In this document: positions 35,180 through 43,988 of the stretch, in pieces
How positions within the stretch are numbered: position 1 is the stretch's first letter
Layout of the letters: the number at the start of each line of letters is the position of its first letter
NCBI RefSeq assembly: GCF_021440085.1
Contig: NZ_JAKCPW010000004.1
Coordinates: 248,001 to 312,000, forward strand
Direction: 5' to 3'
DNA: 64,000 bases
Source: Dyadobacter sp. CY261
GTDB lineage: Bacteria > Bacteroidota > Bacteroidia > Cytophagales > Spirosomataceae
Translations under genes and position numbers: made by a program
Notes under the pieces: generated by a model
Database searches by the model: none
Told to the model about the DNA's origin: nothing
Seen by the model: only the letters and a program-made list of their open reading frames with translations

Positions 35180-36160
35180 TTATTTGTAAAGGACCGATTT
35201 CACTGCGTCCACCGTGCGCTTCACGTTTGGCAGGATCTCTTCAATGAGCGTCGGCGCATATGGAAGAGGTACATCGCGGCTGGTGACACGGATCACCGGC
35301 GCATCCATATAATCGAATGCATGGCGTTGGATGTGGTAAGCGATTTCAGAAGAAATGGACGCCAGGGGCCACGCTTCTTCTACCACCACGCAACGGTTTG
35401 TTTTCTTAACGGATTCGATGACAGCGGGATAGTCGATAGGGCGAACCGTTCTCAAATCTACCACTTCTACATCGATCCCTTCTTTTTCCAATTGAAGCAC
35501 CGCCGGCATTACCACGCGAGGGATCATTTTACCAAAAGAAACGATGGTTACGTCTTTACCTTGGCGCTTAATGTCCGCTTTCCCAAGTGGAATAAGATAT
35601 TCTTCCTCAGGGACAGCCATTTTATCACCGTACATCAACTCCGACTCCATAAAGATCACCGGGTTGTTGTCGCGGATAGACGATTTCAGAAGGCCTTTCG
35701 CATCGTAAGGGTTTGAAGGAACCACCACTTTCAAACCAGGTGTGTTCGCAAACCAGTTTTCAAAGTTCTGCGAATGCTGTGCACCTAATTGACCAGCATT
35801 ACCGGTCGGTCCACGGAAAACGATCGGACAGCCGTACTGGCCTCCTGACATTGAAAGAATTTTCGCAGCACTGTTGATGATCTGATCGATCGCTACCAGC
35901 GAGAAGTTGAACGTCATGAACTCGACGATCGGGCGCAGGCCGTTTCCGGCAGCTCCTACCGCAATCCCCGCAAAGCCAAGCTCCGCAATAGGCGTATCGA
36001 TCACACGGTCGGGACCGAACTCATCGAGCATTCCCTGACTCGCCTTATAAGCACCGTTGTATTCCGCAACCTCTTCCCCCATCAAAAAAATACTCTTGTC
36101 AAGGCGCATCTCTTCCGACATAGCGTCGCGAATGGCATCTCTAAATGCTAATTCTTTCAT
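35180..36160 (-). CDS. pdhB: Pyruvate dehydrogenase E1 component, beta subunit
   Basis: Beta chain of the thiamine-diphosphate-dependent pyruvate dehydrogenase E1, which decarboxylates pyruvate and transfers the acetyl group to lipoyl E2. The 326 residues show 'MGEEVAEYNGAYKASQGM' (the Glu contacts the cofactor), 'TPIAELGFAGIAVGAAGNG', 'CPIVFRGPTGNAGQLGAQHS' and 'VPSNPYDAKGLLKSSIRD'. Length is standard. The alpha subunit and E2 are not in the window, so the complex is encoded at more than one site. Branched-chain 2-oxoacid dehydrogenase beta is the main alternative; the HS(Q)-E-W-type motif favours pyruvate. Confidence 0.92.
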   Translation of the reverse strand: MKELAFRDAIRDAMSEEMRLDKSIFLMGEEVAEYNGAYKASQGMLDEFGPDRVIDTPIAELGFAGIAVGAAGNGLRPIVEFMTFNFSLVAIDQIINSAAKILSMSGGQYGCPIVFRGPTGNAGQLGAQHSQNFENWFANTPGLKVVVPSNPYDAKGLLKSSIRDNNPVIFMESELMYGDKMAVPEEEYLIPLGKADIKRQGKDVTIVSFGKMIPRVVMPAVLQLEKEGIDVEVVDLRTVRPIDYPAVIESVKKTNRCVVVEEAWPLASISSEIAYHIQRHAFDYMDAPVIRVTSRDVPLPYAPTLIEEILPNVKRTVDAVKSVLYK

Positions 36161-36368
36161 TCGTAATTCTGATAATTATTAATTCTTAGAAGAAACCAAC
36201 CGCAAAATCATTTCATCTATAACAGACCGACCTGCGCGGTTACATTAAAAGAGGTTCTGTATACTTATTTCAAAATGATCTGGTAAAATTAGAGAACAAC
36301 GCTCAATTCTCAAATTCTTTCAGAGAACCATTCTGTTAAAAACGTCGCAAATACGGCCGGATGCAATA

Positions 36369-37244
36369 TTATACCGGGATCACATCTACTTCTACCGTGA
36401 GCGTATGTTTACCGTAGCTGAAAATGATGCCTTTTAATGGCGGCACGTCGCTGTAATCACGCCCCCAGGCTGTGACAATATGTCGCTCCCCGGGCACCAC
36501 ATTATTGGTCGGATCGAAATCGCACCAGCCGTAATCGGGTACAAATACCGAGACCCACGCGTGCGAGGCGTCGGAGCCCTGTAACTTGGGCTTCCCAGGC
36601 GGCGGAAGTGTTTCGAGATACCCGCTCACATAGCGCGCCGCAAAACCGAAACTCCGGATACAAGCAATGGCCAAATGCGAAAAATCCTGACAAACGCCCT
36701 TTTTTGCAGCCAGAACCTCCTTGATGGGCGTATTTACCGTCGTGAAATCAGCCACAAACTTGAATTCGGTATAAATCTTCCGGCAAAGCCTGGCAATGCA
36801 TTCGTACAAAGGCACATTGTCGTCAAAGCAGTCGCTCGCAAATGCCCTGATATCGGCATCCCATTTTACGAGCGGGCTCGGTAACGTGTATTCCAAAACC
36901 GAAATCTTCAACGCGCGATCACCCATCAGCCGCTCCCGTGCCTCCCCGCTCTTTACCGACGACGGAATGAACAGCGAGCCCGTACGCTCTTGCAAACGTT
37001 CCACGATCGCCGTAGTAAGCACTGTCAGCGTTTTATGGGGGGAATGCAGGGAAAAGTAGTGCGTGGTATTGCCGTAAAAATCAACGCGCTCGCTGATTTG
37101 AGTCGGCTCAGGCGTTATTTTGATACTAAAATCCTGGCAAAGCTGGTCGGGCAGCACGCGCGGCGTCAAACACAACAGACTGTGATAATTATTGACAGCC
37201 TCCGCGTATTTATATTCCGTTTTGTGAATCAGCTTATACTTCAT
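36369..37244 (-). CDS. Transglutaminase-like cysteine peptidase (single-domain)
   Basis: 291 residues. An N-terminal beta domain (bacterial transglutaminase N-like, about 1-85) precedes a transglutaminase core with the triad in order: Cys185 in 'KKGVCQDFSH', His228 in 'SDASHAWVSV' and Asp244 in 'CDFDPTNN'. These enzymes act as proteases or transpeptidases on amide bonds. Last gene of the three-gene operon; it overlaps the ATP-grasp/alpha-E gene by 11 bases, a sign of coupling. Its substrate is probably the product of the ligases upstream (inference). Confidence 0.88.
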   Translation of the reverse strand: MKYKLIHKTEYKYAEAVNNYHSLLCLTPRVLPDQLCQDFSIKITPEPTQISERVDFYGNTTHYFSLHSPHKTLTVLTTAIVERLQERTGSLFIPSSVKSGEARERLMGDRALKISVLEYTLPSPLVKWDADIRAFASDCFDDNVPLYECIARLCRKIYTEFKFVADFTTVNTPIKEVLAAKKGVCQDFSHLAIACIRSFGFAARYVSGYLETLPPPGKPKLQGSDASHAWVSVFVPDYGWCDFDPTNNVVPGERHIVTAWGRDYSDVPPLKGIIFSYGKHTLTVEVDVIPV

Positions 37245-39786
37245 CCGTATCGTAGTCTATCGGTTCAAAAGAGTGGTGTATCAATGTGTGGCTAAAATAC
37301 TGGTTGGTCAGATAAATGGATACCGACCCCATCAGCCGTGCCACTTCAGCGAGCAGGTTGAAAAGCTCCTCGCGCTCGTCGTAGGCATTGCATTTAGTTA
37401 AATCCTGGATATTCGACAATTTGATCAGCGTAGAAGCCCGCAATGCCAGTTTCTCGGCCTCATTCAATCGCTCGCCCCGTGTGGTCGCCGGTAATTCACT
37501 GAGATTTTTCTGCAATTCATCGAGCATATAAGCCAGCGAGTACGGCAATCGCGTTTCGAGCAAAATCATATCCAGCATCGCCTCCACACTCAGATGCGAC
37601 TTGTAGATCTGCCGGTAGTTCACGAGCATATGATGGTTGATCAAAGTCGCTTCGATCAGCTCATTCTCCACTGCCATGCTGCGCCCCACGCCAAAGTTGG
37701 ACTGTATCACGCTAATCCGTGATAATATCCTTTCAATTAGTTTTCCTGTTTCGAGCAACAAATAACTGTTATCCCGCGGCATACTTTCTGCGATGACGCC
37801 CAGGAACGTGAACATATTATTGAACAATCCATCGAGCGTCCGCTGAATATTGGTACTGTTCATATGCGACGCATTCCGGATCTCGTGGTAACCATTGTCG
37901 ATCAAATCCACGATCCGCCATATTTCCAGCTCCCACTGGTTACGCACAGCTCCCACCGCACTCAGGAACGAGCCGATGTTGGAAGCAATGGTTCCCGGAC
38001 GATAATGGTCTGAAATCAATGCGATGATCTCTTTATAAGGTTCATTCAGCTTTTCATCCCCATCCAGAAAACCGGGGTAAGTCGATGAAACGTGTGTAAG
38101 AGACTGCAAAAGTACCTTGATATGCTCCTGCTTCGCCGATCCGCCGAAATTACGGTCAAGGTTGAGCACGTTAATGGTAATATTCATGAACTTGATCACC
38201 GCCATGGCCCGCTCGCAATAGCGCCCGACCCAAAACAGGTTTTCGGCGCTCCGGCTAGGAAGCGAAATGTGCTTGTTCACAGCCGCCGGGGTGTTCAGCA
38301 CGATCCTTTCCTGTGGCTCGTCCGATTTGTCGGAAACGATCCATGTATCTTTTGAAAAGCCGCCTTGCTGGTTGGAGATTACAAACCGGTCCTTCACCGC
38401 CGAACTGCGCGTAAGCCCGCCTTGCATTACGTGATAGCCATTTTCGTCGGCCACCATAAATGCCCGCAGAGCCGCGTAACGTGGTTCAAGGACTCCGTCT
38501 ATCAACGAAGGTGTAGTGGAAAGACTTACCTCCTGCTGGGCGATAAAGTCGTGTGGTCGTTGGGCGATCATCGCTTTCAACTCCGCCTTTTGGGCACTCG
38601 TCAGCATCCGCCCGTAAATAGAGCTGAACCTCGATTTCCGGTTGGCCTTCTTGATAATTAGCTCGTCGAAATGGTCGAACACATAATCCAGCTCTTTCTG
38701 ATGCCCGCACCACCAGGTCGCTACATTTGGCATCAGCAGCTTTTCTCCCAGAAAATACTGGCATATATTCCCCATAAATGCCAGAAAAGCATGATTTTCC
38801 AACACGCTCGATCCCGGCGGATTTATGACCTGCACATTCCCGAGGCGGATCGCCTGCAGAAGTCCAGGCACGCCGAGGCGCGAGTCCTCCCGCAATTCCA
38901 ACGGGTCACACCATTCATCGTCAACACGGCGGATGATAACATCTACCTTTTGCAGGCCATCGATGGACTTCAACCAAACACTGCCATTGCGTACGAGCAA
39001 GTCGTCGCCCTGCGCAAGCGTGTAACCCAGGTACGAAGCCAGGTATGCGTGCTCAAAATATGCTTCGTTTCCCGGTCCGGGTGTGAGGTAAACAATGTTA
39101 GGAGCATCCTTGCTTTTATCGGAAAGCCTCAGTACCGTATTTTGTATACTGTTAAAAAAAGGCGAGAGTTTGCTCACATACATGCCGTCGGCCAACTCGG
39201 GCAGGAGCTTACTCATTACAATGCGGTTTTCGAGCGTATATCCCGAACCTGAAGGCGCCTGCGTCCGGTTATCGACAACCCACATCTGACCATCCGGCCC
39301 GCGGGCCATGTCGGCCGCAAACAGGGTCAATTGCCGGGGGCCGCGGACTTTGATATCGATACAGGGACGAAAAAAGCCTGTGTTTTCGAAAACCAGTTCG
39401 GCGGGGATAATCGCATCCTTCACCAGGTTACGAGGGCCGTATAAATCCTTTAAGATCAAATCCAGCAGTATCGCCCGCTGCTGCAAGCCTTTTGAGATGC
39501 CATTCCATTCTTTTTGTTCGATCAGAAACGGAATGGGGTCAAGCTGCCAGGGGCGATTCATGCCGTCGGGGCTTCCGTAGACATTGTAGGTTACCCCATT
39601 TTCCCGCAATTTACTTATGATCTCCTGATTCCTGTTTTTAAGCTCCCCGATACCGAGCTTTTCCAGCGTAGCAAAAAGCGCGCGCCAGTGCGGCTTCAAT
39701 TTTCCGTTGGTATCCAGCACCTCATCGTAGGAAGTCAGGCCAGCTTGGTAAGATTGTAACAGGTTCACGGAAGCCTCGGTAAGCAT
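37234..39786 (-). CDS. Circularly permuted ATP-grasp ligase fused to alpha-E domain
   Basis: 850-residue fusion. Residues about 60-470 form the circularly permuted ATP-grasp domain (formerly DUF404/DUF407), with 'DLILKDLYGPRNLVKDAIIP', 'LTLFAADMARGPDGQMWVVD', 'YVSKLSPFF', and 'GRMLTSAQKAELKAMI'. Residues about 510-830 form the all-helical alpha-E domain (DUF403), beginning 'LPSRSAENLFWVGRYCERAM'. ATP-grasp enzymes join a carboxylate to an amine; alpha-E has no known activity. In many bacteria these are two separate neighbouring genes, so the fusion supports a joint function. The gene lies 29 bases after the amidoligase gene. Confidence 0.88.
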   Translation of the reverse strand: MLTEASVNLLQSYQAGLTSYDEVLDTNGKLKPHWRALFATLEKLGIGELKNRNQEIISKLRENGVTYNVYGSPDGMNRPWQLDPIPFLIEQKEWNGISKGLQQRAILLDLILKDLYGPRNLVKDAIIPAELVFENTGFFRPCIDIKVRGPRQLTLFAADMARGPDGQMWVVDNRTQAPSGSGYTLENRIVMSKLLPELADGMYVSKLSPFFNSIQNTVLRLSDKSKDAPNIVYLTPGPGNEAYFEHAYLASYLGYTLAQGDDLLVRNGSVWLKSIDGLQKVDVIIRRVDDEWCDPLELREDSRLGVPGLLQAIRLGNVQVINPPGSSVLENHAFLAFMGNICQYFLGEKLLMPNVATWWCGHQKELDYVFDHFDELIIKKANRKSRFSSIYGRMLTSAQKAELKAMIAQRPHDFIAQQEVSLSTTPSLIDGVLEPRYAALRAFMVADENGYHVMQGGLTRSSAVKDRFVISNQQGGFSKDTWIVSDKSDEPQERIVLNTPAAVNKHISLPSRSAENLFWVGRYCERAMAVIKFMNITINVLNLDRNFGGSAKQEHIKVLLQSLTHVSSTYPGFLDGDEKLNEPYKEIIALISDHYRPGTIASNIGSFLSAVGAVRNQWELEIWRIVDLIDNGYHEIRNASHMNSTNIQRTLDGLFNNMFTFLGVIAESMPRDNSYLLLETGKLIERILSRISVIQSNFGVGRSMAVENELIEATLINHHMLVNYRQIYKSHLSVEAMLDMILLETRLPYSLAYMLDELQKNLSELPATTRGERLNEAEKLALRASTLIKLSNIQDLTKCNAYDEREELFNLLAEVARLMGSVSIYLTNQYFSHTLIHHSFEPIDYDTDEV

Positions 39787-39815
39787 GTATCAAAAACAGG
39801 GTTATTACTGATAAT

Positions 39816-42800
39816 CTATTTCGATTTCCAGTATTTACGTAAATCCAAAGTATTGGGATACTCCGGATTAATAAGTTCAATAGGTGTATCGCCTTTCATT
39901 TCCTTTTTCGTTTCGGCGACAAAACGTGATACGCCGGAAGTAATTTTCTCCATCACCGGCACCTCACGGCTCGCCGAGGGTGTATGCCCGAATCCTTGGA
40001 AAAGGCTGATCTTACGCGATTCGGCCTCGAAACTATTCACGGGATAAGTATCGAAACTACGCCCGCCGGGATGCGAAACGAAATAGGTACAACCTCCCAA
40101 TATACGGTTATTCCAGGTATCCACAATATCAAACGTCAGCGGCGCGTCGGCCCCGATCGTGGGGTGCAATGCCGACGGCGGGTTCCACGCTTTATAGCGG
40201 ATACCTGCCACATAATCCCCCTTAATGCCTGCGCTCCGCAGCGGTACGCGGCAACCGTTGCAAACTAAAATATGCCTTCCTTCCACAAAACCACTCACTT
40301 TTACCTGCAATCTTTCAAGCGAGGAATCCACAAACCGCGCCGTTCCTGCATTCGACAATTCTTCTCCTAAAACATGCCACGGCTCGATGCCGAGTCGTAG
40401 TTCAAGCTGAATATTGTCTACCGTTATGCCGCCATAATGCGGAAAACGGAATTCAAAGAATGAATCGAACCAGGAGATATCGAACTTATATCCCGCCTCC
40501 TTCAGATCGTTCACCACATCCACCATATCCAGATATGCGAAGTGCGGCAAAAGGAAACGGTCATGGAGCTCGGTGCCCCAGCGGATCAACTTATGCTTGT
40601 AAGGTTCCTTCCAGAATTTCGCGATGAGCGCACGTATCAGTAGCGTCTGCACGAGGTTCATATGCTTGTGCGGCGGCATATCGAATGCCCGGAACTCGAG
40701 AATGCCCAGCCTGCCGGTCGATGAATCGGGTGAATAGAGCTTATCCATACAAAACTCCGAGCGGTGGGTATTGCCGGTGATGTCGACAAGCAGGTTCCTG
40801 AAAATACGGTCGACCATCCAGAACGGTACTTCACCATGTTCGGGAATCTGATCGAATGCAATTTCAACTTCATAAAGGCGCTCGTCGCGCCCCTCATCAA
40901 TACGCGGTGCCTGGCTCGTAGGGCCGATAAATGGTCCTGCAAAAAGGTAACTCAGTGCCGGATGGTGCTGCCAGTAGGTCAAAAGGCTCCGGAGGAGATC
41001 GGGACGGCGTAATATCGGGCTGTCGGCCGGTTTGGCACCTCCGATCGTCACATGGTTACCGCCGCCGGTGCCGGTATGCCGGCCATCGACCATGAACTTG
41101 TCGGTTCCTAGTCTCGAAAAGAATGCTTCTTCATACAACGCGCTGATATTATCCACCAGTTCCGTCCAATTTTTGGCAGGATGGATATTTACCTCAATAA
41201 CACCCGGATCAGGTGTAACGATCAGCTTTTGTACCCGGTAATCAGAAGGTGCCGGATATCCTTCGATCCTGACCGGCATTTTCAGCTTTTCAGCGGTCGC
41301 TTCGATTGAAGCCATCAGGTCGAGGTAATGTTCGAGGTAATCGGTTGGTGGGAGGAAAATGTAAATAATGCCGTCGCGTTCTTCCACGCAAATCGCGGTT
41401 TTGATCACCGGCACATCGAAGAGCAGGCTATTTTGTGGCTCTTCCTCCTTCTTTTTCTTCGGTTCTTCATCATCGTCAACCGGCTCTGCATTCAGCGGCA
41501 ACTGATATGCCGATGCCACCGAACCATACCGCGTCTGTACAATGGGCTGGTAATCCGCTAATGTTGGTAAATCTTCAAAAGGGCTGCGCTCCACCGGCTG
41601 TTCGCGGTGCTCTTTGGCAATTTCAGGAAGTGAGGTCAATGGCAAACGATAACCCAGCGCCGAATTCCCGGGGATCAGAAAGCAATTACCCCGGCGGAAT
41701 TGCCAGGCTGTACTCGTCCAATGCTTTCCGCTTTCTTCCCATTTGACAGGGATCACAAAACCGGCCGGATTATTCAAACCTTTTTCCAAAAGCTTCGCCA
41801 AAGTCCTTCGCTCCACCGAATCTTTAAGGTTCACCCTCAACGGATCGACATTCACCGGAATTTTTCCCTCTTCCATGGCCCAATAAATGGGATCTTCGTA
41901 GGTTGGGGTAATGTTGTTGGTATCGATTCCGAGGTATTTGGTTAGCTCTGTTGTAAAAGTTTCTGCCTCACGGAAGGTGTATTTTGTTTGCCCTTCTTTG
42001 GTAATCAAATTATCGTTTTTCCAGATCGGAAGACCGTCGTTGCGCCAGTACAACGCATATTGCCAGCGGGGAAAGAGTTCTCCGGGATACCATTTACCCT
42101 GACCGAAATGCAGCAATCCGCCATGGGCAAAGCGGTTTTTCAATCTCAATGCTAGATCGTAAGCCAATTGCCGTTTCAACGGCCCGTCGGCGGCGGTGTT
42201 CCACTCCGGTGATTCAAAATCATCTATCGAAATGAAGGTCGGCTCGCCACCCATGGTAAGCCGGACGTCGCCTTCCTGCAAATCCTTTTCAACATCATAT
42301 CCCACCTGCATAATCGCAGCCCATTGCTCTTCCGAGTAGGGTTTGGTCACACGCGGGTCTTCATGAATGCGGAAGACCTTATTGTCGAATTCAAAAGTAA
42401 CCTGTGCAATATCCGTAGCACCCGTAACTGGTGCCGCACTGGCATAATCGGGGGTACAGCAGAGCGGAATATGCCCCTCGCTGGCAAAAAGCCCCGATGT
42501 AGGATCCAGACCGATCCATCCAGCGCCGGGAACGTATGCTTCAGTCCAAGCGTGCAAATCGGTAAAATCCTCTTCCGGCCCCGATGGCCCATCAAGCGAC
42601 TTGATGTCGGAGGTAAGCTGCACTAAATAACCAGATACAAAGCGCGCCGCTATGCCCAGATGCCTCAGAATCTGAACCAAAAGCCAAGCTGAATCCCGGC
42701 ACGAGCCGCTGCGGATGGTAAGTGTCTGCTCACATGTCTGCACGCCCACTTCCATCCTGATATTGTAATGAATGGCTTTGTAAAGCTCCTGATTGAGATA

Positions 42801-43241
42801 AACCAGAAAATCGACCATTTTAATATCCGGCTGAATTTTCAGATTTTGAATAAAATCCATCAAAAGCGTCCCTGCCTCGCGGGGTTCAAGATAAGGGCCG
42901 AGCTCCTTTTCCAGTGTTGCCTCATATTTGAAAGGGTATTTATCCGCATAATCCTCCACGAAGAAATCGAATGGATTGATTACTTGCATTTTAGCGATCA
43001 CTTCCACATCGATACTTAGCTCCGTCGTTTTTTCGGGAAAAACGACCCGTGCCTGATAATTGCCGAAAGGATCCTGCTGCCAATTGATAAAATGGTTCTC
43101 CGGAGTGATTTTCAAAGAATATCCTTCGATCGGCGTACGCGAATGCGGGGCAGGACGAAGCCTGAAAATATGCGGGGAGAGAGAAACGCTCCGGTCAAAT
43201 TTGTAACGGGTCTTGTGCGAAATAGCAACTTTAATAGCCAT
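39816..43241 (-). CDS. Transglutaminase fused to DUF2126 putative amidoligase
   Basis: 1141 residues from the ATG at 43241 (MAIKVAISHKTRYKF); an upstream in-frame start is less likely. Domains: transglutaminase N-terminal beta region (about 1-90); transglutaminase core with catalytic Cys in 'IRSGSCRDSAWLLVQILRHL' near residue 180, His in 'DLHAWTEAYVPGAGW' and Asp in 'GLDPTSGLF'; then DUF2126 (about 290-1100). DUF2126 is regarded as a putative glutamine-synthetase-fold carboxylate-amine ligase, with 'RLTMGGEPTFISIDD', 'HTGTGGGNHVTIGG' and 'LEFRAFDMPPHKHMN'. First gene of the operon; cleavage and ligation joined in one chain suggests a peptide-tag cycle (inference). Confidence 0.87.
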   Translation of the reverse strand: MAIKVAISHKTRYKFDRSVSLSPHIFRLRPAPHSRTPIEGYSLKITPENHFINWQQDPFGNYQARVVFPEKTTELSIDVEVIAKMQVINPFDFFVEDYADKYPFKYEATLEKELGPYLEPREAGTLLMDFIQNLKIQPDIKMVDFLVYLNQELYKAIHYNIRMEVGVQTCEQTLTIRSGSCRDSAWLLVQILRHLGIAARFVSGYLVQLTSDIKSLDGPSGPEEDFTDLHAWTEAYVPGAGWIGLDPTSGLFASEGHIPLCCTPDYASAAPVTGATDIAQVTFEFDNKVFRIHEDPRVTKPYSEEQWAAIMQVGYDVEKDLQEGDVRLTMGGEPTFISIDDFESPEWNTAADGPLKRQLAYDLALRLKNRFAHGGLLHFGQGKWYPGELFPRWQYALYWRNDGLPIWKNDNLITKEGQTKYTFREAETFTTELTKYLGIDTNNITPTYEDPIYWAMEEGKIPVNVDPLRVNLKDSVERRTLAKLLEKGLNNPAGFVIPVKWEESGKHWTSTAWQFRRGNCFLIPGNSALGYRLPLTSLPEIAKEHREQPVERSPFEDLPTLADYQPIVQTRYGSVASAYQLPLNAEPVDDDEEPKKKKEEEPQNSLLFDVPVIKTAICVEERDGIIYIFLPPTDYLEHYLDLMASIEATAEKLKMPVRIEGYPAPSDYRVQKLIVTPDPGVIEVNIHPAKNWTELVDNISALYEEAFFSRLGTDKFMVDGRHTGTGGGNHVTIGGAKPADSPILRRPDLLRSLLTYWQHHPALSYLFAGPFIGPTSQAPRIDEGRDERLYEVEIAFDQIPEHGEVPFWMVDRIFRNLLVDITGNTHRSEFCMDKLYSPDSSTGRLGILEFRAFDMPPHKHMNLVQTLLIRALIAKFWKEPYKHKLIRWGTELHDRFLLPHFAYLDMVDVVNDLKEAGYKFDISWFDSFFEFRFPHYGGITVDNIQLELRLGIEPWHVLGEELSNAGTARFVDSSLERLQVKVSGFVEGRHILVCNGCRVPLRSAGIKGDYVAGIRYKAWNPPSALHPTIGADAPLTFDIVDTWNNRILGGCTYFVSHPGGRSFDTYPVNSFEAESRKISLFQGFGHTPSASREVPVMEKITSGVSRFVAETKKEMKGDTPIELINPEYPNTLDLRKYWKSK

Positions 43242-43434
43242 AATAGGAGTATTACAATATAGTATAGGTAATCGGGGAACCGGCAATGACAATTACATAA
43301 GTAACTCGGTTCTGGTAACATTTCAAAATTTTTGGCCGACGACCTTTTGATCATTTGCCCGGTACGCTTGCACATCAATTTTCGAGGACACTTTCCGATT
43401 CCCTTGCTTTGTCCAAACAAGTCGTGGAAAAGCA

Positions 43435-43965
43435 ATGCAGCAAAAGAAAAAATCATTTATAAACACCTCTGACAAAACCGATTATACTCTTCATACACTT
43501 CTGACAGTCGCGGCGTTAGCGTTATTTCTATTGGTCCAGCGTTTCCTGGGAGCACAAGTTTTCGAACGGGTAAAAAGATACAAACAAGAATATCGTGCCC
43601 GCTCCGTTTCGCTCGATACACTCATGGCCGACAGGTTTGGCCTCGATTACATGCTCCCCAAATACATGGTGGAGTTTATGAAACCCCAAAAGCCGGTACT
43701 ACTGACGCCGCCTGCCGCCTATATCCGAAAATACATCAGGCAAAGTTCCTCATTCTCGCTCACAAACCCCATTTATATGTTTTATATGAACAGCGAGGTC
43801 AGGATTGTGTGCGTAGATAGCCCTGATTTTCGCGAAGCGAATTGCGCCGTGCTCATTGATCAGAAGGGACAATGCTATCCCACGAAAATAAAATCAAAGG
43901 CGGATCTGGAATCCATAGTAAGGCTTTTCAAAAGCGACCAGCCATACCGGCCTTCCAAACAATAA
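43435..43965 (+). CDS. Hypothetical single-pass membrane protein
   Basis: 176 residues, no family recognised. One transmembrane helix near the N-terminus ('LLTVAALALFLLVQRFLG', about 22-39) with a basic cytoplasmic lead, then a soluble part with 'RFGLDYMLPKYMVEFMK' and a beta-rich end around 'MNSEVRIVCVDSP'. It is transcribed divergently from the ATP-grasp operon and 23 bases upstream of the next membrane-protein gene, with which it probably forms an operon. A link of these two genes in surface glycan assembly is only a guess. Confidence 0.65.
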   Translation: MQQKKKSFINTSDKTDYTLHTLLTVAALALFLLVQRFLGAQVFERVKRYKQEYRARSVSLDTLMADRFGLDYMLPKYMVEFMKPQKPVLLTPPAAYIRKYIRQSSSFSLTNPIYMFYMNSEVRIVCVDSPDFREANCAVLIDQKGQCYPTKIKSKADLESIVRLFKSDQPYRPSKQ

Positions 43966-43988
43966 CATCCACTTTACACACATTAAAA

